From positions 109,022 to 173,021 of the forward strand of contig JAJFKT010000015.1 in the NCBI GenBank assembly GCA_021773075.1: DNA of 64,000 nucleotides, read 5' to 3'. This stretch comes from Woeseiaceae bacterium (GTDB lineage: Bacteria > Pseudomonadota > Gammaproteobacteria > Steroidobacterales > Woeseiaceae). Both the position numbers and the translations under genes were made by a program. Numbering within the stretch: position 1 is the stretch's first letter; each line of letters starts with the position of its first letter. Under the pieces are notes generated by a model, which saw nothing but the letters and a program-made list of their open reading frames with translations, did no database searches and had not been told where the DNA came from. This document shows, one piece after another, positions 1-10,837 of the stretch.

Positions 1-1761
1 ATCGGCAAGTCGCCTTTCGAGGCCAGCCATCGTTCTTCGCCCGGCTTCAAGTTTCATTTCAACGTCTCTGACGGCGTCATAAAGTGGCTTCAGGCGCTTG
101 CGCTGTTCCGCCTGCTCTTGTCGTTGTTGTTTTTTATTGAGCGATTTAGCGGGTTTCTCCTGCCATTTCTCCTCGATCTTGCCGGCCTGATCTTCCTGCT
201 CCTTTAACCAGGCCGGATACTCGTCCAGGCTGCGGTTGAAGCGATCAACGATGCCGTCGTGAACGATCAATAATTCGTCGCAAACACTTCTTAGCAGGTG
301 CCGGTCATGAGAAATAACGACGAGCGCGCCAGAGTATTCGATGAGAGCAATACTCAGCGCCTGCCGCATTTCGAGATCGAGATGATTGGTTGGTTCGTCA
401 AGCAACAGCAAATTCGGTCCCTGGCGAATCATGAGTGCCAGGACCAAGCGCGCCTTTTCACCACCCGAGAACGGCGCTACCGGTTCGAAAATGCGCTCGC
501 CACTAAATCCGAATCGACCGAGATAATTGCGGTGGTCCTGTTCCCGGTCTTCAGGCGCATAGTCGCGCAGGTGATCAATAGGACTATGTTCGGGCCGCAG
601 CAATTCCAGTTGATGCTGGGCGAAGTAACCGATCTTGGTGTCCTTGCTCATCACGCGCTCACCTTTGAGCACGGTACTCCCGGTCGACAGGGCTTTGACG
701 AGTGTCGACTTGCCCGCGCCATTGACGCCGAGCAGTCCAATTCGATCGCCCGCAGACAGGTTCAGGTTGATCTTCTCGAGCACTAGATCTTCGCCATACC
801 CCAAATCACCATCAGTGAGACCCAGCAAGTGCTGCGGTTGCTTTTTCGGTTCGATGAAATGAAATCGAAACGGCGAATCAACGTGTGCTGGCGCGATCTG
901 CTCCATGCGTTCGAGCATTTTGAGTCGACTTTGGGCCTGGCGTGCTTTCGACGCCTTGTAGCGGAATCGATCGACGTAGCTTTGAATGTGCTTAATCTCT
1001 TTTTGCTGTCGCGTAAACATCGCGTGCTGCTGAGCAAGCTGTTCGGCCCGTTTCGCTTCAAATTGACTGTAGTTGCCCGTAAATAAATGCACAGTCTCGT
1101 GTTCGATATGGGCAATCCGGGTGCATATCTGATCGAGGAAATCGCGATCGTGCGAGATCACCAGCAAGATGCCCTCGTAGCGTTTTAACCAGCGCTCCAG
1201 CCATAAAATCGCAGGCAGGTCGAGGTGATTGGTTGGCTCGTCAAGCAACAGGATGTCTGAGCGACACATCAAGGCACGAGCAAGATTGAGTCGCATGCGC
1301 CAGCCGCCAGAGAATTCTCTTACGGGCTTTCGAAACTCGTCCGGCGCGAAGCCCAGACCATGCAACAGCCGCGACGCTCGGGACTCAGCGGTGAATCCGT
1401 CTATCGACTCCATACGCTCGTAAAGGAGATGCAGGTCCGGCTTGTCGTCATCCGCTTCACCGGTGGCAATTGCAGCTTCAACCTCGCGTAGCTCCGTATC
1501 GCCATCCATAACGTAGTCGACTGCGGAACCGCTACCGTGTGGGCTCTCTTGTGCGACGTGGGCAATTTCATTTTTGGGGTCGAGCCCGAGCTCACCGTCA
1601 TCGGGCTCGAGTTCTCCGAGGATCATTGCGAACAGCGAAGACTTGCCACAGCCATTAGCGCCGATCACGCCCATTCGCTGCCCCGAATGAATCTGGACGC
1701 TGGCGTTTTCAATAAGTACTTTGCGCCCGCGGCGCAAAGCGATGTTTGTGAGGGCAAGCAT
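1..1761 (-). CDS. ABC-F family ATPase (YheS/Uup-like), 3' end truncated by the window edge
   Basis: Reverse-strand reading from the ATG at 1761 gives MLALTNIALRRGRKVLIENASVQIHSGQRMGVIGANGCGKSSLFAMILG, then two ABC signatures (FSGGWRMRL, FSGGEKARL) and two LLLDEPTNHLDL Walker B motifs. It is absent from the ORF track because it runs off the window. Confidence 0.93.
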   Translation of the reverse strand, partial: MLALTNIALRRGRKVLIENASVQIHSGQRMGVIGANGCGKSSLFAMILGELEPDDGELGLDPKNEIAHVAQESPHGSGSAVDYVMDGDTELREVEAAIATGEADDDKPDLHLLYERMESIDGFTAESRASRLLHGLGFAPDEFRKPVREFSGGWRMRLNLARALMCRSDILLLDEPTNHLDLPAILWLERWLKRYEGILLVISHDRDFLDQICTRIAHIEHETVHLFTGNYSQFEAKRAEQLAQQHAMFTRQQKEIKHIQSYVDRFRYKASKARQAQSRLKMLERMEQIAPAHVDSPFRFHFIEPKKQPQHLLGLTDGDLGYGEDLVLEKINLNLSAGDRIGLLGVNGAGKSTLVKALSTGSTVLKGERVMSKDTKIGYFAQHQLELLRPEHSPIDHLRDYAPEDREQDHRNYLGRFGFSGERIFEPVAPFSGGEKARLVLALMIRQGPNLLLLDEPTNHLDLEMRQALSIALIEYSGALVVISHDRHLLRSVCDELLIVHDGIVDRFNRSLDEYPAWLKEQEDQAGKIEEKWQEKPAKSLNKKQQRQEQAEQRKRLKPLYDAVRDVEMKLEAGRRTMAGLERRLAD

Positions 1762-1853
1762 GACCGGCGCGATTATAGGTCACGCCGGGTTACGGTGACA
1801 GGAGTTAAGATGCAGCCGTAATAGTTGCGGCCGGTCCGAGGTCTATATGCAGC

Positions 1854-2180
1854 ATGAGTAAAAAAAATATCCGAATTCGACTGCGAAGCAGCGGTACCGT
1901 TATCGCTGAGGGCCCGCTTGGCTGGGGTATCACGCCATTTGAGGGTAATTTCTACATTTCTCCGAAATTCCTGAAAACAGCCGGGTTTCGCGCTAACTAC
2001 ATCCCGGGTCTGTGTATCTACAAATTCTTGTATGTCTGGATGGATTACGAAGTCGATTCCGAAACTACGATTCACAATCTGGGTTGGAAATACTGGCTGC
2101 CGAATCCACTGCTGCCTTTCATCTGGTTTCGGGTAGCGGTCGCGCGGCGGCATCCTGAAATTTCTTACGAGGAATATTGA
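1854..2180 (+). CDS. Conserved hypothetical small protein
   Basis: 108-aa ORF with a coherent composition, followed by an independent gene; no family recognised with certainty. Confidence 0.6.
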   Translation: MSKKNIRIRLRSSGTVIAEGPLGWGITPFEGNFYISPKFLKTAGFRANYIPGLCIYKFLYVWMDYEVDSETTIHNLGWKYWLPNPLLPFIWFRVAVARRHPEISYEEY

Positions 2181-2257
2181 ACGTGGCCGCCGCGACTCGC
2201 GTCATACGCGATATACTCACGATCCGTATCTAACGTTGATCCACCAGGGCGCTGTTC

Positions 2258-2908
2258 GTGTTGACAGAGTTAAATGAAATCGAGACTCGGGTAATTGCTT
2301 GCCTGGTTGAAAAATCAATAGTCACTCCCGACCAATACCCGATGACATTGAATGCATTGACCAATGCGTGTAATCAAAAATCCTCTCGTTACCCGGTCAT
2401 GTCTTTGACCCCGGGTGAAGTGCAGCATGCGATCCGCGACCTGGAAACGAAGCACCTCACGCGAACCGAGGAAAACTTCAAGAGTCGAGCAGAAAAGTAC
2501 TCACAGCGGTTTTGCAGCACACGCTACAGCGACTTTCAGTTTGATTCCGCGCAAGTGGCCATCGTTTGTTTGCTGATGCTTCGTGGTCCACAGACACCCG
2601 GCGAGCTCAAGAATCGCAGTGGCCGATTGCACAATTTTGCGGATAATAGTGAAGTTGTTGTGGCATTGGACAGCCTGATTAATCGTGACGGCGAGAGCTT
2701 AATCGTGAAATTGTCGCGTACCCCGGGCAGAAAAGACGCCGAATACATGCACCTGTTCTCCGGGCCGGTTGATGTCGAGGCTCACGCGGAGCAGGCACTC
2801 GCCGCCAAGCCCGTTGCGGGTTCCGCTGCTAGTAACATCGCCGAACTTAGCGAGCGCGTTGAAAAACTCGAAGCCGAAGTGGCCGAACTCAAGTCTTTAT
2901 TACGTTAA
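2258..2908 (+). CDS. yceH: YceH family protein (UPF0502/DUF480)
   Basis: MLTELNEIETRVIACLVEKSIVTPDQYPMTLNALTNACNQKSSRYPVM... is characteristic of YceH; C-terminal coiled coil EKLEAEVAELKSLL. Confidence 0.92.
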   Translation: MLTELNEIETRVIACLVEKSIVTPDQYPMTLNALTNACNQKSSRYPVMSLTPGEVQHAIRDLETKHLTRTEENFKSRAEKYSQRFCSTRYSDFQFDSAQVAIVCLLMLRGPQTPGELKNRSGRLHNFADNSEVVVALDSLINRDGESLIVKLSRTPGRKDAEYMHLFSGPVDVEAHAEQALAAKPVAGSAASNIAELSERVEKLEAEVAELKSLLR

Positions 2909-3022
2909 ATAGACAGATTCCAAAGCTACACTGTTGCCGTTTGGAGACATCTGGACGAATTCCCGAATTTGCGAGAAAGTAAATATTCGGAATCTGGCGG
3001 GGGTCGGATCAGAGCGACGGAA

Positions 3023-4213
3023 ATGCAGGTAGATGGAGTTGGGCTGCGCGAACAAAGGGCAATCGTCCGTTACAAATCGCAGCAACAAGCACTAAGATTT
3101 GTTGGAAAAATTTTGACCGATAAGCGAGGTATTGCCTTGCTACATGGTCCGAAAGCATCCGGTAAGTCTGTAGTAGCCAATCAATTTGTGCGCGAAGTTC
3201 AAGCGGATCTTGCGATCGCGGTTGTTGATGGCGCGCGCATGAAAACCGCAGAACTACTATCGGCGATACTCGAACAATTCGGCTATCACATCGTGCTCGA
3301 CTCTACGGATGAAATGCTGAATATGATCAGCGTGTTTGTTGTCCAGCAATCTCGAACACGGCAAGCACCCGTGTTGATAATCGAGAACATCAACGACATG
3401 TTTCCAAGCGCTTTGGGCGCGCTTTGTCGACTTGCGGAACTTAACGTGAACCAGCGTTACGCAATGCGGATGATCCTGATTAGCAATCGCAATATTGAAC
3501 GCATCATAAAATCGCCGAGCATGACGGTGATTGCAAATCGGGTGATCGGAAATTTCGAGTTGGGCCCGATGACATCCAAGGAGGCGCTGCTTTACCTGTA
3601 CGCGAAGCTGCGTGCGCGTGGCGTAGAACGGCCCGACGATATTTTTTCAGTCGATGTATGCGAGAGGCTACATTCACTTTCTGGCGGGTGGCCCGGTGAG
3701 TTAGAGACGATTGCGTTGTCGATCATAGAGCAGGCCAAAGAATTCCCAGTTCGAGTGGACGACATCGTCGATCCGGACGCGCCTGTCAAAGACACCACGC
3801 CGAAACTCATAATCACCTTAACCGGCGGGTCACCAAAGGAAGTTCGGCTAACGGAAAAGCGCGCGTTAGTCGGGCGCTCGGATTTGAGCGATATTGTCAT
3901 TCTCGATCAATTCGTGAGTAGCCAGCATGCTTTGTTGATTCGGAATGAAAGCGCCGTCGTATTGGTCGATCTCAAAAGTCGAAATGGCACGTTCGTGAAC
4001 TCACGGCGAGTGCAAAGCAAAGTTCTTTTGCACGATGACATTGTTTCTATTGGCGACCATCGAATGAAGATGGTTTACGCGGATGGTCATTCGACAATCG
4101 AAATAGAAGATCCGGAATTGGCCGACACAGCCAAGATGAAGAATATTGCCGATGCGCGCCGCAATCGCGAAGAGAAAATTCCAACGCTGGTCGTCGTCAG
4201 AGACGAAAAGTAA
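3023..4213 (+). CDS. AAA ATPase (ExeA-like) with C-terminal FHA domain, copy 1
   Basis: Walker A GPKASGKSV, Walker B-like PVLIIENIND, FHA core GRSDLSDIVILDQFVSSQHALL...LVDLKSRNGTFVNSRRV. ATG at 3023 chosen over the track start at 2969. Confidence 0.85.
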   Translation: MQVDGVGLREQRAIVRYKSQQQALRFVGKILTDKRGIALLHGPKASGKSVVANQFVREVQADLAIAVVDGARMKTAELLSAILEQFGYHIVLDSTDEMLNMISVFVVQQSRTRQAPVLIIENINDMFPSALGALCRLAELNVNQRYAMRMILISNRNIERIIKSPSMTVIANRVIGNFELGPMTSKEALLYLYAKLRARGVERPDDIFSVDVCERLHSLSGGWPGELETIALSIIEQAKEFPVRVDDIVDPDAPVKDTTPKLIITLTGGSPKEVRLTEKRALVGRSDLSDIVILDQFVSSQHALLIRNESAVVLVDLKSRNGTFVNSRRVQSKVLLHDDIVSIGDHRMKMVYADGHSTIEIEDPELADTAKMKNIADARRNREEKIPTLVVVRDEK

Positions 4214-4412
4214 TTCACCGCAGCTGGCTGTCTTTGCTGCCGCGGCGATTGTACCCGGCCGCCTTTTTATTTGCCTTATCCACAGTATAAATCGCGCTTA
4301 AGCGGACAACCAACAATTTGGCTATGTAGGTAGAATTCACGACCCTCTGGCGGCCTGATCGTGAGCTGGAGTGAGCTATACTTTTTGTGTTGAACCGAAC
4401 CGGAATACGCGC

Positions 4413-5021
4413 GTGAGATACCTGACATTCTTTCTTTTGTCGATTTTTCTCTTGTTTGGCTGCGTAAGTGACGGGCCAGGCAACGGCTCTGCTAATTACG
4501 AAGAACTCGATACGGCGACGATGATTGATGCGCCAGATCCTGTATCCGGTACCTTTCATCCCGGTGACCGCGACAAAGTAGAGCGTGGCGCATACCTTAT
4601 CGAGCTGCTGGGTTGTGGATCCTGCCATACGAATGGTGCGTTTGATGGTGCTCCCGAGCTAGATAAAGCGCTGGCCGGATCAAACACGGGCATCGCCTTT
4701 TCCAATCCGGTCGGGGACAGGTATCCCGGTGTTATTTACCCGTCCAATATTACTCCCGATCCGAAAACCGGAATTGGCGATTGGTCGGATCGGCAGATAG
4801 CAAACGCCATTCGCGCGGGCATCGGTCGCCACGGCGGTCGTCGCATCGTATCGATGCCCTGGCAGGGCTACTCGAAGCTCACGGACGATGATGTCGATGC
4901 CATGGTCTCGTATTTACGTAGCATCAAGCCGATCCGGAATACCGTACCTGCGGAAGTTTCGCCCGGACGACGCGCGACTGCGCCGTATGTCTACTTCGGC
5001 GTTTACCGGAGCAAGCAATAG
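4413..5021 (+). CDS. c-type cytochrome lipoprotein
   Basis: CGSCH heme-binding motif, C-terminal MPW methionine region. GTG at 4413 gives a lipoprotein signal VRYLTFFLLSIFLLFGC. Confidence 0.82.
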   Translation: MRYLTFFLLSIFLLFGCVSDGPGNGSANYEELDTATMIDAPDPVSGTFHPGDRDKVERGAYLIELLGCGSCHTNGAFDGAPELDKALAGSNTGIAFSNPVGDRYPGVIYPSNITPDPKTGIGDWSDRQIANAIRAGIGRHGGRRIVSMPWQGYSKLTDDDVDAMVSYLRSIKPIRNTVPAEVSPGRRATAPYVYFGVYRSKQ

Positions 5022-5086
5022 CTTCGTTTTTGGCGAGCTGCCCGTCTGCTAGACTGCCTTACGAACAACAATAAGAGCAACCTGTA

Positions 5087-7126
5087 ATGAATCGAATTCG
5101 ACTCGCGGCCGTCATGCTGTCGCTACTATCGCCAGCAGCCCACGCAGACATTCGCGAACTTATCCCTGAGGATGTCCTGCTGCAAATCGCCGAGGAAACA
5201 TCCGGCGAAGCGGCCAAACGCAATCTCGATACGATTACGCTGCAGCATCGTATGCGAGCAAGTAGCCAATTCGAAGTCGCGACAAATCACATTGTTGATC
5301 AACTCAAACAGTACGGGCTCGATGAAGTTGAAGTGCTTGAGTACGCTGCGGACGGCAAGACAATGTACGGCACACAAAAATCGCGTCCGGTTTGGGATGT
5401 TCGGTTCGCGCAACTTTGGGAAGTGGCCGAAAACGACGGAGATATCACCCGCGTTCGTAAGCTTGGCGATTGGGACTCCGTGCCGCTAACACTTGCGCAG
5501 GATAGCCAGTCCGGCGATGTCACGACATCGCTGGTTGATATTGGGGCTGGAATGCAAGACGCCGACTACGCGGGAAAAGATGTTCGCGGCAAGCTGGTGC
5601 TGACATCGTCCCAACCCGGTGCGGTTGTTGAACGAGCGGTCGGCGAGTTAGGTGCTGCGGGCATCATCTCGTACGCACCGAATCAGAAGTCGGCCTGGTG
5701 GAAAGAAGATGACCGTCTCGTGCGTTGGGGACACCTCAGTGCTTTTCCGAAAACGAAATCCTTCGGATTCATGGTTTCGCTGGGCGAGGCGCGGGCCTTG
5801 CAAGCGCGGTTGGCCGCGGACGAGAGCATTTTGTTTCACGCCAAAGTTGATGCTGGTCACAAACGCGGTAAGTATCGCTTCGCGACCGCCGCGATCAAGG
5901 GTAGTTATAAATCCGGGGAGGACATTAATTTCACCTGTCATCTCGACCATCCGCGACCGGGCGCCAACGACAATGCGTCCGGCTGTGTTTCAATTCTTGA
6001 AGTTGCACGCACGTTGAATTCTCTCATCAAGGACGGCATATTGCCGCGCCCGTCGCGAACGATTCGCTTTCTCTGGCCGGCAGAGATCGAAGGCAGCATC
6101 ATGTATCTGGCTGGACATGACGACCCGTCAAGCATCAAAGCCAATATCCATATGGATATGGTCGGTGGTGGTCCGGTTACAAAATCGGTGTTCCGAATTT
6201 CCGGTGGGCCCTACAGCGTGCCGTCATTCATCAGCGATCTCGGTCACGAGGTCGGTCACTTCGTCAACGATCAAACCAGGCGTTTCGCCGACGGCGAGGA
6301 AGTGGCGTTTCCATTGAATGCGCCCGAGGGCGGCAAGGAGCCACAGCTTGCGTTGATGGAAGGCCTGGACATGGGTAGTGACCACGACGTTTTCTTCGAA
6401 GGTAGCTGGCGTATCCCGGGCTTGTATCTGCATGACTGGCCAGACCGCTATATCCATACCAATTATGACCTGGCGGCCAATATCGATCCGACCAAACTCA
6501 AGCGAGCGGCGTTTATTGGCGCGGTGAGTGCCTGGTATCTGGCGAATCTTTCAGACGCCGATGTGCCGGCAGTCATGGCAATGCTGAAGCGAAATGCGCT
6601 GCAAAGGAGTGCCGCGTTAGCCGAAAGACGTGCGGGCATGGCCGCAATCGATGCCGTCGCAGCCACTCGGGTTCACTTCACGCTGGAGCGTCGCAAAGTC
6701 CACAGCGTAGAGCCGTTCGCTACTTTAGTCGAAAGCGATCACGAACATATGGTCGACTGGCTTGCAGATCTGGAGCGCTTGCTTGCAACGCCCGAACCCC
6801 GAATTCCGTCGCAGCGCGATGAAAAAATTTATGCGCGAAATCCTGATATTCAGGGACCGATGCGCGCATTTGGATACTCCTACCTCGAAGACAAATTCGG
6901 TGTCGATAATGTATCAGCACTTGCTCTTATGAATCACAGCACACTCTGGGGTAGCAGCGGCATGTTCACGTATGAGGCGCTGAATCTCGTCGATGGCAAG
7001 CGCACCGTCAGCGATATCCGGGACTGGTTACTCGCTGAAATGGGAGCGGTGTCAGTTGAGCATGTTGCGGCGTACCTGAAGGCGCTCGAGTCAATCGACG
7101 TTATCAGAACGGTCAAGAAAGAATAG
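5087..7126 (+). CDS. M28 family metallopeptidase with PA-like insert, secreted
   Basis: Signal peptide MNRIRLAAVMLSLLSPAAHA; M28 metal-site context HLDHPRPGANDNASGCVSILEVART; later LDMGSDHDVF. Confidence 0.85.
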   Translation: MNRIRLAAVMLSLLSPAAHADIRELIPEDVLLQIAEETSGEAAKRNLDTITLQHRMRASSQFEVATNHIVDQLKQYGLDEVEVLEYAADGKTMYGTQKSRPVWDVRFAQLWEVAENDGDITRVRKLGDWDSVPLTLAQDSQSGDVTTSLVDIGAGMQDADYAGKDVRGKLVLTSSQPGAVVERAVGELGAAGIISYAPNQKSAWWKEDDRLVRWGHLSAFPKTKSFGFMVSLGEARALQARLAADESILFHAKVDAGHKRGKYRFATAAIKGSYKSGEDINFTCHLDHPRPGANDNASGCVSILEVARTLNSLIKDGILPRPSRTIRFLWPAEIEGSIMYLAGHDDPSSIKANIHMDMVGGGPVTKSVFRISGGPYSVPSFISDLGHEVGHFVNDQTRRFADGEEVAFPLNAPEGGKEPQLALMEGLDMGSDHDVFFEGSWRIPGLYLHDWPDRYIHTNYDLAANIDPTKLKRAAFIGAVSAWYLANLSDADVPAVMAMLKRNALQRSAALAERRAGMAAIDAVAATRVHFTLERRKVHSVEPFATLVESDHEHMVDWLADLERLLATPEPRIPSQRDEKIYARNPDIQGPMRAFGYSYLEDKFGVDNVSALALMNHSTLWGSSGMFTYEALNLVDGKRTVSDIRDWLLAEMGAVSVEHVAAYLKALESIDVIRTVKKE

Positions 7127-8284
7127 CGGCACCGCCGCGCACAATACGCCCGTGACCATAACGGTAGCCTGCAAGCCGAATGCCGCAGCCGCTGAGCCGA
7201 CAATCAGGCTGCCAAAAGCGGTGCCGCCGAAGGCGATCATGCCCCACAGGCTGCTAACGCGGCCGCGAACTTCTTCTTCGACCAGTGTTTGTATGAGAAT
7301 CTGTGAGCCGACACCGCACAAAGACAGGAGCACGCCGAGTGACACAACCAGCGGAATCGCAATCCAGAATTCTGTATTCGCGCCGAAGAGGACGATGAGA
7401 ACTCCGGCTGTGATAACCGAGAATCTCACCACGCTGCTATTCAACCAGGCGGTACTTCGTGACAGCACCAACCCCGACATAATCGCGCCGATGCCGATGG
7501 AGGCTGTCAACGTTGCAAGACCGGATGCACCGCGTTCGTAAATAGCATCTGCGAACGCGGGCATCATCTCAAGTGCACCACGACCAAAGATCGAGGCAAC
7601 CGCGACGGTGATCAGTAGTGCACGAATGGTTTTGTGAGTAAGGGTGTAGCGTACGCCTTCGAGTAACTCCGCCCACACATCGCCAGATTTTTCTGATCGA
7701 AGTGCCGTTGGTCGCAGTTCGACTATTGCAACCGCCGCAATAATCGCAAGATAGGAAATCCCGTTGATTGCGAATGCAGCACTTACGCCCCATGTCGCGA
7801 TGACAATGCCGGCAACAGCCGGTCCGATAAATCGCGAGATGTTGAAAGATATCGAAGCGCTTGCGATGGCGCTTTGCAGTTGCCCCTTTTCCACGAGGTT
7901 CGGCAATAGCGTCATTCTCACGGGTGAATGCGCACCATCAAGTGCACCCTGAATAAAGGATTGCGTGGTCAGCACAAAAATATCAACGTGGCCGAACCAG
8001 GCGAGAATTCCCAACAACGTCATATTGATGACGCTACCGGAGTTAATAAGGATTGAGGCCCTGCGGCGGTCAAATCGATCCGCAAGCACACCAAATATTG
8101 GCCCGAAAACCACTGCCGGTGCGAATTGACTGAATGCGACAATGCCGACCCAAAACTCGGAGCCCGTCAGTTCCCACGTGAACCAGCCAAGGGCTACGCG
8201 GTACACCCACAGGCCATGCAAGGATACGGTGCTGCCGACGAGGTAAATAAGAAAGTTGCGACTGGAAAGCGCGGAAGTGCTCAT
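7091..8284 (-). CDS. MFS transporter (EntS-like, MFS_3/DUF894)
   Basis: 12-TM pattern; FAPAVVFGPIFGVLADRFDRRR MFS motif. Start at 8284 (MSTSALSSRNF) avoids overlap with the upstream gene. Confidence 0.85.
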   Translation of the reverse strand: MSTSALSSRNFLIYLVGSTVSLHGLWVYRVALGWFTWELTGSEFWVGIVAFSQFAPAVVFGPIFGVLADRFDRRRASILINSGSVINMTLLGILAWFGHVDIFVLTTQSFIQGALDGAHSPVRMTLLPNLVEKGQLQSAIASASISFNISRFIGPAVAGIVIATWGVSAAFAINGISYLAIIAAVAIVELRPTALRSEKSGDVWAELLEGVRYTLTHKTIRALLITVAVASIFGRGALEMMPAFADAIYERGASGLATLTASIGIGAIMSGLVLSRSTAWLNSSVVRFSVITAGVLIVLFGANTEFWIAIPLVVSLGVLLSLCGVGSQILIQTLVEEEVRGRVSSLWGMIAFGGTAFGSLIVGSAAAAFGLQATVMVTGVLCAAVPLFFLDRSDNVD

Positions 8285-8291
8285 CGCGTAG

Positions 8292-9467
8292 TTATACGCC
8301 CTCGTCGGGGTAGGGGAAGTCCTTGGGTGCTGGAAGGCCGTCTTCAACCCATGAGCGAATGCCTGCGTCGCATATTGCGTAACCCCAGTTTATGAGCCGC
8401 CGTTGAGTATTGACGTCTTTGGCCGCCAGGTCTGTCGGGATGTCGGCGAGTTCGCGTGCACGTTCAGGCGAGCAAGGCAGTTTGTCTTCGGCCGGGTAGC
8501 CCTCGATTTCGCTGCGAATGCTGAAATAGACGCCGGTTCTTTGCAATGACTCCAATGAAGAGATGAGCACGCGCTTGCGCAAAGATCGCACCTGGTTATC
8601 GATCGTGCTCATGACGCGATAACTCTGTAGTGCCCAGTCACCAATAATCTTTTTCTTTGGTTTGTATTTTCCGCCGGCGTTGCTGACGATGACTGTCTGA
8701 AAATTCTTGAATACGGTCTCTAATCCCAGGTTGTCATAGACGCCACCGTCCGAGAGTGTCGGGCGAGTAGTGTAGGGCGGCCTTTGTAGGTCGCTACCGC
8801 TGTTGGGTGTGTACTGTGATTCGTCATACTTGAATCGTGACGGTGAGAGGAACGGCGGAAACGCGGATGATGCGGCGACCACAGATGCGATGGAATCAGT
8901 CGGGTTCTTTATCTCGCCCACACGCCAGTCGCGCGTAAACGGTTTCGAAAATCGCCACAATGCACCGGACTGCAGGTTGGTTGCGTTGATAACGAAGCGC
9001 GGCGAGTCCGGCAAGTCCTGCAACGTTTTTTTGTCGAACAATCGGCGCCGATAAACCCGTTTGACGCTCTTGTTTACGGTGCTGACAATTGCCGACCAGG
9101 TTGCGGTCCAAATAGACACGGTTGTCTGACTCGCAAAACTCTCTATAGGCGCAACAACCAATTCCCGAAAGCGATCGAGCAAGTCCTCGTCGTCAACTTT
9201 CAGATCATCCCAGGCGAGTCCCAGGACGCCCGCGATAATGGAGCCGCCAGAAACAGAGGACACGCGCTGCAGAGAACCGATAGGCCCGTGCATGCCAACC
9301 CGATCGTTTGAGCTCAGGTAGCCCAATTCGGCGAGTCGCCACAAGACGCCAAGATGAAACAACATGGCACGATAGCCACCACCACTGAGGCATAGCCCAA
9401 TGCCCACGGCAGGTGAGTTGCCTCCGGGTGCATCCAAACTAACGGGTGAGAGTTGTTCCTTTGACAT
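8292..9467 (-). CDS. Patatin-like phospholipase
   Basis: GLCLSGGGYRAMLFHLGVLWRL, SSVSGGSIIAGVLG (GXSXG-like nucleophile elbow), DGGVYDNLG (Asp-Gly). Confidence 0.9.
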   Translation of the reverse strand: MSKEQLSPVSLDAPGGNSPAVGIGLCLSGGGYRAMLFHLGVLWRLAELGYLSSNDRVGMHGPIGSLQRVSSVSGGSIIAGVLGLAWDDLKVDDEDLLDRFRELVVAPIESFASQTTVSIWTATWSAIVSTVNKSVKRVYRRRLFDKKTLQDLPDSPRFVINATNLQSGALWRFSKPFTRDWRVGEIKNPTDSIASVVAASSAFPPFLSPSRFKYDESQYTPNSGSDLQRPPYTTRPTLSDGGVYDNLGLETVFKNFQTVIVSNAGGKYKPKKKIIGDWALQSYRVMSTIDNQVRSLRKRVLISSLESLQRTGVYFSIRSEIEGYPAEDKLPCSPERARELADIPTDLAAKDVNTQRRLINWGYAICDAGIRSWVEDGLPAPKDFPYPDEGV

Positions 9468-9511
9468 TGTGGGACGGTAATACCATATTTCGGTCGGTCG
9501 TGCGGGTGCTG

Positions 9512-10705
9512 TCAGCCGCTACCGTACTTCTTGAAGTGCAGTTCCTTTGCCTGACCAATCCAGTCGTCCTGTTCCATACGACCTTTGAACTCTTTAAGTT
9601 CTGCATTCACTCGCGCGATATCGGAAACGCCGAATGTAGCAATCTGTCGAAAATTGAAGATTCCGAGCTCATGCAATGTGTGTTCGAACACTTTGCCGAT
9701 GCCAATGATTTCCTGAAGATCATCTTTCACTTCTTCAGCTGAGGAAGAATCGTTCGCCGCCTCAGTTGCTGACGACTCGCGCGCGGTTTTCAGTGCCTTG
9801 CTTTGCTGTTCCTCGATTTCCTGGAAGTTTTTCTCAACTTCGTCCAAACGGACGCGCAGAGTTTCTGACTTCTTTTCTGTCTTATCGGCATGTTCACGGT
9901 AGCGATTGGCGTCGTTCTCGTACTGATTGCGACTGTTTTCCATGGACTTCAGAACTTGCGCCAGCTCTTTGTTCTGAATCTTTAGCTCTTCATTTTCTGC
10001 GATGTCGCGATTCAGAGCGTCGATCTCCTGACGAACCAGGGCATTGTCGTGTTTGAGCTGTGCGTTCTCAGCCTCAAGCTTGATAACGTCCTGTTCGAGT
10101 TTGTCGAGATTCGCGAGACGCGCCTTGGCTGCAGCCAGCATTTTGTTGACGGATTCATGTTCTGCTCGCGATGACTGCAGCAGATTGCTAAAAGACTCGT
10201 ACTCGTGTTTCGAGTTATCCAGTTTTTCCTCCAGCAAGGAGCGTTTCTCGAATGCTTTTTTGAGTTCGCCGACGTAGAAGTCACGCGACTTGAGGAACTC
10301 GTTTTGTAATTCGGACGATTGTTGCTGCAGAGCAACCATTCGATCCTGAAAGCTTGCCATCTTCGATTTTGTGTCCTCACGTTCGGCACGCAGTGTGAAG
10401 ATGTCCTTCGTCAGGTGTTTTTGTCTTTCCAGCGCAGAGTCAAGTTCTGTACGCGCCTTGGTTATGGCCATATCGCGTCGATGCACGACCGCTTCCTGTG
10501 CCTCGATAGAGGTCCGTAGCGTTTCCGCTTCTGACATCAGTCGGTCTCGGACCCGAACAACGGTATCGAGCCGATCCTGCCAGCTGTCATTCAAGATATT
10601 GATTCGACTGTTACTGACGGCATTTCGAATCAGCCAGCCGACAGCAATTCCGCCCGCAGCAGCAGCGAGCAATAAAAGCCAAAGATCCGAAGAGAGACCG
10701 TCCAT
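9512..10705 (-). CDS. Membrane-anchored coiled-coil protein with C-terminal helix-hairpin-helix domain (COG3743-like)
   Basis: N-terminal TM LWLLLLAAAAGGIAVGWLI, long coiled coil, C-terminal DDLQEIIGIGKVFEHTLHELGIFNFRQIATF...GRMEQDDWIGQAKEL. ATG at 10705. Confidence 0.75.
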   Translation of the reverse strand: MDGLSSDLWLLLLAAAAGGIAVGWLIRNAVSNSRINILNDSWQDRLDTVVRVRDRLMSEAETLRTSIEAQEAVVHRRDMAITKARTELDSALERQKHLTKDIFTLRAEREDTKSKMASFQDRMVALQQQSSELQNEFLKSRDFYVGELKKAFEKRSLLEEKLDNSKHEYESFSNLLQSSRAEHESVNKMLAAAKARLANLDKLEQDVIKLEAENAQLKHDNALVRQEIDALNRDIAENEELKIQNKELAQVLKSMENSRNQYENDANRYREHADKTEKKSETLRVRLDEVEKNFQEIEEQQSKALKTARESSATEAANDSSSAEEVKDDLQEIIGIGKVFEHTLHELGIFNFRQIATFGVSDIARVNAELKEFKGRMEQDDWIGQAKELHFKKYGSG

Positions 10706-10837
10706 CGGGGGATTATGGCGGAGGAGAATATTATGGAATATGACCTGTCGCACATTTTCGGGCGGTACTAGGCCGATTATCAGCAAAAGTCGTGTGTTTT
10801 CCTATACTCAGGTGATACTCATCTGAGGAGAACAGGA

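Noticed and set aside
298-1821. Multiple plus-strand ORFs (298-786, 829-1086, 1537-1821) over the first 1.8 kb
   Set aside because: They are antisense to the clear ABC-F gene on the minus strand, which the track misses only because it is truncated by the window.
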